From positions 2,686,001 to 2,750,000 of the forward strand of contig NZ_CP036186.1 of the NCBI RefSeq assembly GCF_015291885.1: DNA of 64,000 nt, in the 5' to 3' direction. Position numbers and translations under genes: made by a program. The notes beneath the pieces were generated by a model. The model was not told where the DNA came from and did no database searches. It saw only the letters and a list, made by a program, of their open reading frames with translations. This stretch comes from Stutzerimonas stutzeri (GTDB lineage Bacteria > Pseudomonadota > Gammaproteobacteria > Pseudomonadales > Pseudomonadaceae). Positions 61,936-64,000 of this stretch are shown here, piece after piece. Every line of letters begins with the position of its first letter. The stretch's first letter is position 1.

Positions 61936-64000
<2,065 letters not shown>

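Overview
The window looks like a chromosomal segment of a Pseudomonas-group gammaproteobacterium, most likely close to the Stutzerimonas (P. stutzeri) lineage. This is inferred from GC-rich coding with Pseudomonas-like proteins, from the order cysG-serS-crcB-rarA-lolA-ftsK / trxB-aat-bpt-infA / clpA-clpS-cspD-icd-idh-nudix-mnmA-hflD-purB-roxA-GNAT-aceA, which I recall as the Pseudomonas aeruginosa order, and from a pseudomonad-type 5S/23S rRNA pair. No phage, insertion sequence, integron or CRISPR array is visible; the only repeat element is one inverted REP-like pair near 5.05 kb.

Layout. 1-4.1 kb: end of an ABC peptide/microcin C-type importer (yejB partial, yejE, yejF) overlapping fabI. 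4.1-6.2 kb: an SDR oxidoreductase divergent from an AraC regulator. 6.2-28.9 kb: a large pyrroloquinoline quinone (PQQ) alcohol-oxidation island. It holds two quinoprotein alcohol dehydrogenases, one predicted lanthanide-dependent (pedH, D323/D325) and one predicted calcium-dependent (pedE, D350/S352). It also holds cytochrome c550 (pedF), a 'quinoprotein relay' trio (binding protein, SoxYZ-like carrier, zinc hydrolase), a pentapeptide-repeat protein, two chemoreceptor-type proteins, a PedS2/PedR2-like two-component system, a cupredoxin-like protein, a PQQ-associated ABC export system with its beta-propeller, binding protein and Cys-rich rhodanese-like partner, and the AgmR response regulator. 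28.9-55.8 kb: conserved housekeeping genes (siroheme, tRNA charging and modification, chromosome segregation, lipoprotein export, thioredoxin reduction, N-end rule proteolysis, both NADP-isocitrate dehydrogenases, purine synthesis, isocitrate lyase). 56-61.1 kb: a Tat-exported PhoX phosphatase with a candidate Pho box, two membrane transporters, and queD. 61.6-64 kb: the end of an rRNA operon on the minus strand (5S, and 23S continuing past the window).

How it works together. Ethanol-type alcohols would be oxidised in the periplasm by PedE or PedH, electrons would pass to PedF, and acetyl-CoA formed from the products would need isocitrate lyase, which lies in the same window. Two recurring DNA motifs stand out. 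GGGAA-N3-TTCCC occurs once close to the pedH start and twice, 22 bp apart, further upstream of pedE; this geometry fits one regulator that represses pedH and activates pedE. A second, CTACC-TT-GGTAG-like motif, occurs about eight times in the intergenic regions of the island and may be the operator of one of its two LuxR-type response regulators. Both motifs were read by eye and not tested statistically. The pqq biosynthesis genes, the aldehyde dehydrogenase and a clear kinase partner for AgmR are not in the window.
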